Source of the DNA: Candidatus Caccousia avistercoris
GTDB lineage: Bacteria > Bacillota > Clostridia > Oscillospirales > Acutalibacteraceae
Length of the DNA: 20,557 nucleotides
Reading direction: 5' to 3'
NCBI GenBank assembly: GCA_018715025.1
Contig: DVMK01000268.1
Coordinates: 1 to 20,557, forward strand
Part shown: piece by piece, positions 1 to 6,505 of the stretch
Numbering within the stretch: the first letter of the stretch is position 1
How the letters are laid out: every line of letters begins with the position of its first letter
Position numbers and translations under genes: made by a program
Notes under the pieces: generated by a model
Databases searched by the model: none
What the model was told of the DNA's origin: nothing
What the model saw: only the letters and a program-made list of their open reading frames with translations

Positions 1-21
1 GCCTTCCGGGGCGGGTTTTTT
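1..21. terminator. Right arm of a possible bidirectional terminator after hisE
   Basis: The first 15 bases form a GC-rich block that is followed on the plus strand by six T. This is how the right arm of a hairpin terminator looks, for a plus-strand transcript coming from the left. On the minus strand the same bases give six A followed by the GC-rich arm, starting about 13 bases after the hisE stop, so one hairpin could end transcription from both sides. The left arm lies outside the window, so the hairpin itself is not seen. Confidence 0.35.
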
Positions 22-34
22 CGGTTTTCTTCTC

Positions 35-361
35 TCAGGTGTTCTTGTCCACCTGGTGAAACTGCTTCAGGTTTCCGGTTTTTTCGCTGCGCTTTTCCAG
101 CTCTGCCTCCACCTCTTCCAGGGAAATTCCCTCGTTCACCATAAGGACCGTCAAATGGTACAGCAGATCGGAGATTTCCAGCACCGTTTCCCGGTTGTCG
201 CCGTTTTTGGCGGCGATGATCACCTCGCTGCACTCTTCCCCGCATTTCTTTAAAATTTTATCCAGCCCCTTCTCAAACAGGTAGCAGGTGTAGGAGCCTT
301 CCTGCTTTTGCTGCCTGCGCTGCAGAATGGTGCCGTATAACTGCTGCAAAGCATCGCTCAT
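35..361 (-). CDS. hisE: Phosphoribosyl-ATP pyrophosphatase HisE
   Basis: This 108-residue protein is the stand-alone HisE enzyme, which hydrolyses phosphoribosyl-ATP to phosphoribosyl-AMP and pyrophosphate, the second step of histidine synthesis, in the cytoplasm. The family pattern is clear: an SYT motif near residue 23, then KKCGEE, then EISDLLYH, which supply the acidic Mg-binding residues of the all-alpha MazG-like fold, and a final LEKRS helix. Length is normal. The ATG overlaps the hisI stop in an ATGA arrangement, so the two are probably translationally coupled. In many bacteria HisI and HisE are fused into one protein; here they are separate genes. It is the last gene of the operon, with a possible terminator just downstream. 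Confidence 0.96.
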   Translation of the reverse strand: MSDALQQLYGTILQRRQQKQEGSYTCYLFEKGLDKILKKCGEECSEVIIAAKNGDNRETVLEISDLLYHLTVLMVNEGISLEEVEAELEKRSEKTGNLKQFHQVDKNT

Positions 362-708
362 GAATCTTGTACCTTCCCTTCTTCCACAATCGGACGGAAA
401 AAACAGCTGTGGCTGCCTGTGTGGCAGGCCGGGCCCGTCTGTTCCACCTGGATCAGCAGCGTGTCCCGGTCGCAGTCCCCGTGGATGGAAACCACCCGCT
501 GCACATGGCCGGAGGTCGCCCCCTTATTCCACAGCTCCTGCCGGGATCGGCTCCAGAACCAGGTGAAGCCGGTTTCCAGCGTTTTCTGAAAGGATTCCCG
601 GTTCATATAGGCCAGCATCAGCACCTGGCCGGTCGCCTTTTCCTGCACAATGGCGGGGACCAGCCCGCCCTTTTGAAAGTAGCTGTCCAAAAAGGAATAA
701 TCTGCCAC
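358..708 (-). CDS. hisI: Phosphoribosyl-AMP cyclohydrolase HisI
   Basis: HisI opens the adenine ring of phosphoribosyl-AMP, the third step of histidine synthesis. The sequence has the family core: VLMLAYMNRES, WSRSRQELWNKGATSGH, then DCDRD (Mg-binding Asp78, Asp80, Asp82; Cys79) and CHTGSHSC (Cys95, Cys102), the zinc ligands. I chose the GTG at 708. It lies 7 bases after a GGGAGGG site at 716-722 and 2 bases after the hisA stop, and gives a 116-residue protein. A longer reading from another GTG at 732 would add eight residues, overlap hisA by 22 bases and lack a ribosome site. hisF normally sits between hisA and hisI in Clostridial operons but is absent here. Confidence 0.95.
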   Translation of the reverse strand: MADYSFLDSYFQKGGLVPAIVQEKATGQVLMLAYMNRESFQKTLETGFTWFWSRSRQELWNKGATSGHVQRVVSIHGDCDRDTLLIQVEQTGPACHTGSHSCFFRPIVEEGKVQDS

Positions 709-710
709 CG

Positions 711-1436
711 TTACACCCTCCCGGTTTTGCACAGCGCAATGGCCTGGTGAAGGCTCAGGTCGCCGGAATAAATCGCTTTCCCGCAGATGGCCCCATACAG
801 CTTCAAATCTGCCAGGGTGATGATGTCTTTCAGGCTGCTCACCCCGCCGCTGGCGATTACCTGACAGGAAACCGCCCGGTTCAGCAGGTCAAGCTGGGCA
901 AAATTAGGGCCGGAAAGCGTGCCGTCGCGCGAGATGTCGGTAAAAATAATGTACTGCACGCCGATGGCGTCCATCCGCTTCCCCAGCTCCAGATAATTTA
1001 CCGAGGAGGTTTCTGTCCATCCCTCGGCGGCCACCATGCCTTCGTTGGCGTCGATGCCCACCGCGATCTTGTCGCCGTACTTTTTCACGGCCTCCTCTAC
1101 CAGCTTCGGGTTATTGATGGCCGCAGAGCCCAAAATGACCCGGGCCACCCCCTTGCTCAGATAAAAGTCGATGTTTTCCATGGTGCGGATGCCGCCGCCG
1201 ATCTCGATTTTCAAATGACAGCCGTTGATTATATTCAAAATAAGTTCTGTGTTGACAGGCTCGGTGGCAATTGCGCCGTTCAAATCCACAATGTGAAGCC
1301 ATTCGGCGCCCACGCTCTCAAAGGCCTGGGCTGTCTTGACCGCGTCCCGCGCCACCTTGTAGGCGGTGCCGTAGTCGCCGCGCACCAGGCGCACACAGCA
1401 GCCGTTCATAATGTCTATTGCTGGAATTACTATCAT
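711..1436 (-). CDS. hisA: ProFAR isomerase HisA
   Basis: HisA is a (beta-alpha)8-barrel that isomerises ProFAR to PRFAR, the fourth step of histidine synthesis. At 241 residues it is full length. It has the catalytic aspartates in IPAIDI (Asp8) and VGIDANEG (Asp129), plus the phosphate-binding stretches IEIGGGIR (about 78-84), ILGSAA (101-106) and DISRDGTLSGPN. These residues, with Asp rather than HisF-type features and no ammonia-tunnel partner encoded nearby, favour HisA over HisF. The ATG follows an AGGGGTG ribosome site. The gene is separated from hisB by 169 bases with their own promoter-like sequence, so hisA-hisI-hisE may form a sub-operon. Its product needs HisF and HisH for the next step, and neither is encoded here. 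Confidence 0.96.
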   Translation of the reverse strand: MIVIPAIDIMNGCCVRLVRGDYGTAYKVARDAVKTAQAFESVGAEWLHIVDLNGAIATEPVNTELILNIINGCHLKIEIGGGIRTMENIDFYLSKGVARVILGSAAINNPKLVEEAVKKYGDKIAVGIDANEGMVAAEGWTETSSVNYLELGKRMDAIGVQYIIFTDISRDGTLSGPNFAQLDLLNRAVSCQVIASGGVSSLKDIITLADLKLYGAICGKAIYSGDLSLHQAIALCKTGRV

Positions 1437-1463
1437 TCGTTCACCCCTTGCCTTTCTACAGAA

Positions 1464-1499
1464 CAGAGGAGTCCCGCTTGCTGCAAGCGAGGCTCCCTG
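1464..1499 (-). other. GC-rich hairpin in the hisB-hisA spacer
   Basis: An inverted repeat with arms 1468-1480 and 1484-1496 and a 3-base loop gives a stem of about 13 pairs in the minus-strand transcript, with one mismatch and one G-U pair. Three further pairs (CAG/CTG) can extend it past a bulge. It ends roughly 30 bases before the hisA ATG and is not followed by a T run, so it is not a standard terminator. Possible roles are RNA processing, mRNA protection or translational control; the sequence does not decide between them. Confidence 0.55.
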
Positions 1500-1531
1500 C
1501 CGGATTACCGCTCTTCCCTCTTGTCGTCCTT

Positions 1532-1559
1532 ACACAGAAAAACCACCTGTTTTTTGTGT
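1532..1559 (-). other. AT-rich hairpin in the hisA leader
   Basis: Arms ACACA plus AAAAAC (1532-1543, one bulged G) and GTTTTT plus TGTGT (1549-1559) pair across a 5-base loop, giving about 11 pairs. It lies between the candidate promoter at the end of hisB and the GC-rich hairpin, so a transcript from that promoter would carry both structures. No T run follows on the minus strand. Confidence 0.45.
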
Positions 1560-1604
1560 GCGTATGATGAAAAAAGAGATGCGGTAAAAAAGGATTCTAT
1601 TACT

Positions 1605-1632
1605 ATTATAATACACCTTTTGTAGAAAGCAA
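1605..1632 (-). promoter_or_regulatory. Candidate internal promoter for hisA-hisI-hisE
   Basis: On the minus strand a TTGCTT (1627-1632) and a perfect TATAAT (1605-1610) are separated by 16 bases, a plausible sigma-A promoter. The -10 box overlaps the hisB stop codon. A start of transcription near 1598 would leave a leader of about 160 bases before hisA. The perfect -10 is the strong point; the -35 matches consensus in only four of six bases and the spacer is one base short. In AT-rich ends of genes such matches can arise by chance. Confidence 0.45.
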
Positions 1633-2178
1633 GCCTTTCTTTTCAAAAACTGCCAGCCGCATGGCATGCGCCGCGGCTTTGTAAAGCGCTTCCGCCTCGT
1701 GGTGGCCGTTCGCGCCGTATTCCAGGCGAAGGTGCAGGGTAATGCCCGCGTTCACAGCCAGCGCCCGGAAGAATTCCTCCGTCAGGCAAAGGTCGTACTC
1801 CCCGCATCGTTCCTGGGAAAACGCAGCCTGAAAGCGGAGAAAGGGCCGGCCGCTCACATCCACGGCGGCAAAGGCCAGGCTTTCGTCCATGGGCACATAG
1901 AAGCTGCCGAAGCGGGCAATGTTGGATTTGTCCCCCAAAGCTTCCCCAAAGGCCTTGCCCAGCACGATGCCGGTGTCCTCCACCGTGTGGTGGCCGTCCA
2001 CCTGCAGGTCTCCCTTCACCGCCGCCTGCAGGCCAAAGCCGCCGTGGACGGCAAAGGCGGTGAGCATGTGGTCGAAAAAGCCGATTCCGGTGGAAATGGA
2101 AACCGGTCCCCCGTCCAGAGAAAGGGAAACCGAAACGTCCGTCTCCTTGGTCGTTCTTTTCACACAGGCTGTTCTCAT
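1606..2178 (-). CDS. hisB: Imidazoleglycerol-phosphate dehydratase HisB
   Basis: HisB dehydrates imidazole-glycerol phosphate to imidazole-acetol phosphate, the sixth step of histidine synthesis. The 190-residue protein is the monofunctional form, with no N-terminal histidinol-phosphatase domain. It shows GIGFFDHML (31-39), the metal-binding DGHHTVED (His63, His64, Glu67, Asp68) and near the end the second metal motif GHHEAEALYK. The ATG overlaps the hisC stop in an ATGA arrangement and is preceded by GGGGAGGG in the end of hisC. No histidinol-phosphatase is encoded in the window, so that activity must come from elsewhere in the genome. The gene is followed by the unusual 169-base spacer where hisH would be expected. 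Confidence 0.97.
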   Translation of the reverse strand: MRTACVKRTTKETDVSVSLSLDGGPVSISTGIGFFDHMLTAFAVHGGFGLQAAVKGDLQVDGHHTVEDTGIVLGKAFGEALGDKSNIARFGSFYVPMDESLAFAAVDVSGRPFLRFQAAFSQERCGEYDLCLTEEFFRALAVNAGITLHLRLEYGANGHHEAEALYKAAAHAMRLAVFEKKGLLSTKGVL

Positions 2179-3242
2179 TCTGCAGCCCTCCCCTCGCGGA
2201 AAAGGGAGCGGAAGGCTTCCAAAAACCGCCGGTTTTCCTCTTGGCTGCCCGCCGTCACCCGCAGGAATTCCCCCATGCGGCGCACAGCCACGCCAGCTTC
2301 CAGAAGGCCCTCGAAAAGGCCGGCGGCGCCGGCAGGCTTCAGGAAAATAAAGTTGGTGCAGCTGCGGTACACCTGCAGCTGCCCGGGAAATTCCGCCGCA
2401 AGGGAATCCAGCGCGGCCTGCAGTTCATCCCGCGAAGCCAGAATCTGCCCCAGGGCATAGGACGCCCACTCCTTTTCCCGCAGAACCAGAGCGCCCACCG
2501 TTTGGGAAAGCGAGTTCACGTTGTAGGGGGATTTCACCGCCCGCAGGGCCGCGGTAAGGCGGCGGTTGGCCACCGCGAAGCCGAGGCGCAGGGAGGCAAG
2601 GCCCAGGGCCTTGGAGCAGGTGCGCAGAATCACCAGGTTCTCGTATTCCTCCACCTGGGGAAGAAGGCTCTGGTCCCAGAAATCCATGTACGCCTCATCC
2701 AGCACCACCAGGGCTTCCACAGAGCGGACAAGCCGGCGCACCTCCTGCCGGGGAAGGCCCAGCGAGGTGGGGTTGCAGGGGTTGGAAAACAAAATCAAGC
2801 GCGCGTTGGCTTCCTTGGCCCTGCGGATCACCTCATCCACATCAATGGTGAGATCCTCCCTTTTCGGGCAGGAAACCACCTCTACCTCGGAAAGAGAGCC
2901 GTAAAACCGGTACATGGAAAAGTCGGGCTCCAGCACCAGCATGGACTCCCCCCGCATCAGCATGGTAGAGGTGAGCAGGTACAGCAGCTCGTCAGAGCCG
3001 TTGCCCACCGTCACCAGCGAAGGGGAAATGCCGTAAAAATCGGCAAACGCCTCTGTGACCTTCCCGGCCAGGGGGTCCGGGTAGCGCTGGAACGCGGCCC
3101 GGGACACCGCCCGCCCAATCTCCTCTCGCAGCTCCTCCGGCAGGGAAAGAAAGGACTCGTTGGCGTCCAGGCGGACGGGGTACTTCCCGGAAATAGGCTC
3201 ATAGGGGGTCAGGCTCCGCACTTTTTCGTTCAATTCATACAT
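2175..3242 (-). CDS. hisC: Histidinol-phosphate aminotransferase HisC
   Basis: HisC is a fold-type I PLP enzyme that transfers an amino group from glutamate to imidazole-acetol phosphate. The 355-residue sequence has the expected elements in order: YPVRLDANES near residue 21, GNGSDELLYLL (PLP phosphate binding, about 80-90), SNPCNPTS, VLDEAYMDF, and SKALGLASLRLGF with the PLP lysine at Lys211. A close paralogue family (CobD, other aminotransferases) shares the fold, but the position between hisD and hisB makes HisC the firm call. The start lies 3 bases after the hisD stop, with AAGGAGG in the last hisD codons serving as ribosome site. Confidence 0.97.
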   Translation of the reverse strand: MYELNEKVRSLTPYEPISGKYPVRLDANESFLSLPEELREEIGRAVSRAAFQRYPDPLAGKVTEAFADFYGISPSLVTVGNGSDELLYLLTSTMLMRGESMLVLEPDFSMYRFYGSLSEVEVVSCPKREDLTIDVDEVIRRAKEANARLILFSNPCNPTSLGLPRQEVRRLVRSVEALVVLDEAYMDFWDQSLLPQVEEYENLVILRTCSKALGLASLRLGFAVANRRLTAALRAVKSPYNVNSLSQTVGALVLREKEWASYALGQILASRDELQAALDSLAAEFPGQLQVYRSCTNFIFLKPAGAAGLFEGLLEAGVAVRRMGEFLRVTAGSQEENRRFLEAFRSLFREGRAAE

Positions 3243-3245
3243 GGA

Positions 3246-4532
3246 TCATTCCTCCTTCCGCACGCGGATGGAATTGGCGTGGGCGGTAAGGCCCTCTGCC
3301 TCTGCCAGGCGGATGATGTCGTCTGAAGCGGAGCGGAGCGCCTCCCTGGTGTAGGAGATAAAGCTGGATTTTTTCACAAAGCTGTCCACCGAAAGGGGCG
3401 AGAAGAAGCGGGCGGTGCCGCTGGTGGGCAGCACATGGTTGGGCCCGGCGAAATAGTCCCCCAAGGGTTCGGGGGAGTAATTGCCCAGGAAAACGGAACC
3501 GGCGTTGTCCAGCCTGCCGATATATTCCATAGGATTGGCGGCGCACACCTCCAGATGCTCCGGGGCCAGCTCGTTGGCGAAGCCCACCGCCTCCTCCATG
3601 GAAGAGCACACAATAACAGCGCCGAAATTCCGCAGGGATTCCAGAATGGTTTCCTTTCGGGAGAGGGCCTGCACCTGCTGCTCCAGCTGGGCGGCCGTCT
3701 GCTCTGCCACCAGGGCCGAGGTGGTGAGAAGGATGGCGGAGGCCATGGGATCGTGCTCCGCCTGGCTCATCAGGTCGGCGGCCAGGTACCGGGGATTGGC
3801 GGTTTCGTCCGCTAAAATCAGAATTTCGCTGGGGCCCGCGATCATGTCAATGTCCACCGTGCCGTACAGCTGCTTTTTGGCGGTAGCCACATAGATGTTG
3901 CCGGGGCCCACAATCTTGTCTACCTTGGGGATGCTCTCTGTTCCGTAGGCCAGGGCCGCCACGCCGTGAGCGCCCCCCACCTGGAACACCCGGTCCACCC
4001 CGGCTGTCAGGGCCGCCGCCATAATGTCCGGGTTTGGCTTCCCGTTCTTCACCGGGGTTGCCATAACAAGCTCGCCTACCCCGGCGATTTTGGCCGGAAT
4101 GGCGTTCATCAGCACAGAGGAGGGGTAGGCGGCCGTGCCGCCGGGCACGTACAGCCCCACCCGGGCAAGGCCCCGCACCCGCTGGCCCATAATGACCCCG
4201 TCCTCCCGGGTGGTGAGCCAGCTTTGCTGCTTCTGCCTGGCGTGGAAATCCCGGATATTTTCCGCCGCCCGGCGCAGGGACTCCACAAAGGCCGGGTCCG
4301 CCTGGGCAGCCAGTCGTTCCAGCTCCTCCCGGGGGATCTCCAGGCTTTCGGGAGCGCCGCCGTCAAATTTCGCGGCGTACTCCCGCACCGCCCGATCTCC
4401 GTTTTCCCGCACGTTTGCCAGAATCTCCGCCACAGCGGATTCCACCTGGCGGCCTGCCTCCTGGCTGCGCTTTTTCAGCAGCTCTACATATTCCCTGGCG
4501 GACGCGCCGCCTTCCTTCACCAGCTTTATCAT
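3246..4532 (-). CDS. hisD: Histidinol dehydrogenase HisD
   Basis: HisD oxidises histidinol to histidine in two NAD-dependent steps, the end of the pathway. The 428-residue protein is full length. Recognisable motifs are the nucleotide-binding GPGNIYVATAKK, then GPSEILILADE and AEHDPMASAIL (zinc and substrate region), the catalytic pair Glu325-His326 in ELAPEHLEV, and DYFAGPNHVLPTSGTARFFS near the C-terminus. Its ATG overlaps the hisG stop in a TAATG arrangement, with GGGAGGG a few bases upstream inside hisG. Nothing in the sequence is unusual for the family. Confidence 0.98.
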   Translation of the reverse strand: MIKLVKEGGASAREYVELLKKRSQEAGRQVESAVAEILANVRENGDRAVREYAAKFDGGAPESLEIPREELERLAAQADPAFVESLRRAAENIRDFHARQKQQSWLTTREDGVIMGQRVRGLARVGLYVPGGTAAYPSSVLMNAIPAKIAGVGELVMATPVKNGKPNPDIMAAALTAGVDRVFQVGGAHGVAALAYGTESIPKVDKIVGPGNIYVATAKKQLYGTVDIDMIAGPSEILILADETANPRYLAADLMSQAEHDPMASAILLTTSALVAEQTAAQLEQQVQALSRKETILESLRNFGAVIVCSSMEEAVGFANELAPEHLEVCAANPMEYIGRLDNAGSVFLGNYSPEPLGDYFAGPNHVLPTSGTARFFSPLSVDSFVKKSSFISYTREALRSASDDIIRLAEAEGLTAHANSIRVRKEE

Positions 4533-5185
4533 TACGCGTTCCCTCCCGCTTCCCTTTTTCCGGCCGTCTCCCGTTCCATCTGCTCCACAAGCGCTTCTAT
4601 CTCACGCTTGCGCAGCTTCAGGCTGGCCGTGTTCACAATAAGCCTGGCAGAAATGGGGCAAATTTCACTGATTACCGCAAGGCCGTTTTCCTTCAGGGTG
4701 GTGCCCGTCTCCACAATATCCACAATGGCGTCGGAAAGGCCCAGCAGCGGGGCCAGCTCTACTGAGCCCTCTATTTTGATGATGCGCACGTCCATGCCCT
4801 TGCTTTCAAAATAGCTGCGGGCCACATTGGGGTATTTGGTGGCGATGGTGCGGGCGGAATAGCCGCTCCAGAAGTCGGCCCCCGCCGGGGCGGCCAGTGC
4901 GAATCTGCAGCGCCCGAACCCCAGGTCCAGCACCTCGTAAAAGCTGCTGCCGTTTTCCATGATGGTGTCTTTGCCCACCACACCCAGGTCGCACACGCCG
5001 TGCTCCACATAGGTAATCACGTCGGCCGCCTTGGCCAGCACCAGCTCCAGGCTGTCCCCCACCGGGAGGATCAGCCTGCGCCCCTTGTTGTGGACGGCCT
5101 GGCAGTCGCAGCCGATGCGCTCCAGCAGGGCCACGGTGTCCTTTTCCAGCCGCCCTTTGGTGAGCGCCATGCGCAAAGGCTTCAT
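4532..5185 (-). CDS. hisG: ATP phosphoribosyltransferase, short form HisG
   Basis: HisG joins ATP and PRPP in the first, committed step of histidine synthesis. At 217 residues it is the short form (HisG-S), which lacks the C-terminal ACT-like regulatory domain and works as a complex with HisZ. Seen in the sequence: MALTKGRLEKD at the start, VCDLGVVGKD, the acidic FGRCRFALAAP region, and the PRPP-binding loop VDIVETGTTLKENGL. The ATG overlaps the hisZ stop (TGATG) and follows AAGGAGG. The presence of hisZ immediately upstream confirms the short-form assignment; feedback inhibition by histidine would be expected to act through HisZ, which is family knowledge rather than something visible here. 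Confidence 0.97.
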   Translation of the reverse strand: MKPLRMALTKGRLEKDTVALLERIGCDCQAVHNKGRRLILPVGDSLELVLAKAADVITYVEHGVCDLGVVGKDTIMENGSSFYEVLDLGFGRCRFALAAPAGADFWSGYSARTIATKYPNVARSYFESKGMDVRIIKIEGSVELAPLLGLSDAIVDIVETGTTLKENGLAVISEICPISARLIVNTASLKLRKREIEALVEQMERETAGKREAGGNA

Positions 5186-6408
5186 CAGGCCTCTCCTCCT
5201 TCCTCATTTTTGGGGGAAAGGCGGATTTCCCGCACATGCTCCCCCACCACCGCCACCCGGGGAATCCCACGGCGGCGGGCAAAGTCCATCGTCTCCTCCT
5301 CAGTGGAAAAGACGGAGGTTTCACAGCTTCCCCCCTGGCCCGTTATGCCGGAGGCAAACAGCAAAGCCTTCATCTCATAGCCGTCCTCCCCGAAAATAAG
5401 CACCTCGGGCCTTGGAAGGGGCGGGGTGAAGCCCCGTTCGCCCAAAAGCTTGGCCACCGCATCCACATTGACGGAAAAACCGATGGCCGGCATGGGCATG
5501 TCAAAGCAGGAAAGCAGGTTGTCGTACCGCCCGCCCAGCAGCACAGCGTCGCCGCAGTCCTCTGCGTAGGCGCTGAACACCACGCCGGTGTAGTAGTCGT
5601 TGCGCTGTACCAGGCCAAGGTCCACCATCAGGCGGTCCCCCAAGCCAAGCTTCACCAGGCTGCCGTACAGGTCGTGCAGGTACCCCAGCATTTCCTCCGC
5701 CTGGCTGCTGCCGCAGAGGGGGGCCGCCTGGGCGAACACCTCCTCCCCGCCGAACAGCCGGGGAAGCCGCCGCATGGCCGTCACCGAGGGGGTTTGCTCC
5801 AGAGCGTCCAGCATGGTGTTCAGCGCCGCATAATTTTTCGACTCAATGGTGGAACGGATCTTCTCCCGTTCCTCTGGGGAAATGGGAAGCTGGGCGGCAA
5901 TGGCGCGGAAAAAACCGGCGTGGCCCAGCTCCAGGCGGAAATCCGGCAGGCAGCGGGAAAGCGCCTCCACTGCTGTGGCGATGGCTTCCAGGTCGGCCCG
6001 TTTCCCCGCCGCCCCCAGCAGCTCCACGCCGGACTGCAGCACCTCGTCGCTGCGGCCCGTCAGGTTGGGGTTGCTGCGGTAGATGCGCTGGGTATAATAC
6101 AGGCGGATGGGCTTTTCCTGGTTCTGCAGCCGGGTGGCCGCCAGCCGGGCGATGGGCATGGTGGAATCCGGCCGCATGGCGATCAGCCGGCCGCGGCGGT
6201 CCGTAGTCTTATACATCACCTCAGGGCTGATGCCGGAAACCTCCGGCTCAAACACATCCATAAATTCCAGCCCGGGCGTAACCACCTCGTGAAAGCCCCG
6301 GGAGGAAAAAACCTCCCCCAGCCGCCGCTCTATTTCCCGGTGGATGAGGCATTCCTCCAACAGAAGATCCTTCGTCCCCTCCGGGGTAACCTTGTTGTAT
6401 TTTTTCAT
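5185..6408 (-). CDS. hisZ: ATP phosphoribosyltransferase regulatory subunit HisZ
   Basis: This 407-residue protein is a histidyl-tRNA-synthetase-like polypeptide. It has the class II synthetase core: TPEGTKDLL at the start, YKTTDRRGRLIAMRPDST (motif 2 region), SDEVLQSGVELLG and GGRYDNLLSCFDMPMPAIGFSVNVD (motif 3). A HisRS would have a GL.RGL.YYTG stretch; here it reads LVQRNDYYTG, which with operon position next to a short hisG argues for HisZ, the non-aminoacylating partner that activates HisG and carries histidine sensitivity. A C-terminal part of about 80 residues resembles the anticodon-binding-like domain. The ATG follows GGAGG about 7 bases upstream. It is the first gene of the operon, about 35 bases downstream of a strong promoter. 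Confidence 0.94.
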   Translation of the reverse strand: MKKYNKVTPEGTKDLLLEECLIHREIERRLGEVFSSRGFHEVVTPGLEFMDVFEPEVSGISPEVMYKTTDRRGRLIAMRPDSTMPIARLAATRLQNQEKPIRLYYTQRIYRSNPNLTGRSDEVLQSGVELLGAAGKRADLEAIATAVEALSRCLPDFRLELGHAGFFRAIAAQLPISPEEREKIRSTIESKNYAALNTMLDALEQTPSVTAMRRLPRLFGGEEVFAQAAPLCGSSQAEEMLGYLHDLYGSLVKLGLGDRLMVDLGLVQRNDYYTGVVFSAYAEDCGDAVLLGGRYDNLLSCFDMPMPAIGFSVNVDAVAKLLGERGFTPPLPRPEVLIFGEDGYEMKALLFASGITGQGGSCETSVFSTEEETMDFARRRGIPRVAVVGEHVREIRLSPKNEEGGEA

Positions 6409-6431
6409 GCGCGTTCCTCCATGTGGAATTT

Positions 6432-6443
6432 ACGCTTTAGCGT
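6432..6443. promoter_or_regulatory. Inverted repeat at the his operon transcription start
   Basis: ACGCT and AGCGT form 5-base inverted arms around two bases. The repeat starts 6 bases downstream of the -10 box, so it covers the predicted start point, a common place for a repressor operator. TrpR-superfamily HisR/YerC regulators control his operons in some Firmicutes, but I cannot match this repeat to a known motif. A 5-base arm is short and could occur by chance. Confidence 0.35.
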
Positions 6444-6449
6444 GCTACT

Positions 6450-6478
6450 ATAATATCATAATAAATCATTCCGGTCAA
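6450..6478 (-). promoter_or_regulatory. his operon promoter
   Basis: TTGACC (6473-6478) and TATTAT (6450-6455) are separated by exactly 17 bases on the minus strand, each one mismatch from the sigma-A consensus. The predicted start near 6443 gives a leader of only about 35 bases before hisZ. That is too short for a T-box or a classical leader-peptide attenuator. There is no T-rich terminator between the polC stop at 6506 and this promoter, so some readthrough from polC is possible. Confidence 0.8.
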
Positions 6479-6505
6479 GTACCTTCTCAGCCGGAAGGCC
6501 TCTTT

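Noticed and set aside
1437..1605. T-box riboswitch or hisH remnant in the hisB-hisA spacer
   Set aside because: No T-box core sequence or terminator with a U tract is present, and no frame in the spacer resembles a glutamine amidotransferase.
5185..6408. Histidyl-tRNA synthetase rather than HisZ
   Set aside because: The histidine-specific motif region is altered and the gene overlaps a short-form hisG, which requires HisZ.
6479..6505. Terminator after polC
   Set aside because: Only a 5-pair stem (CCTTC/GAAGG) is possible and no T run follows, so I do not call one.
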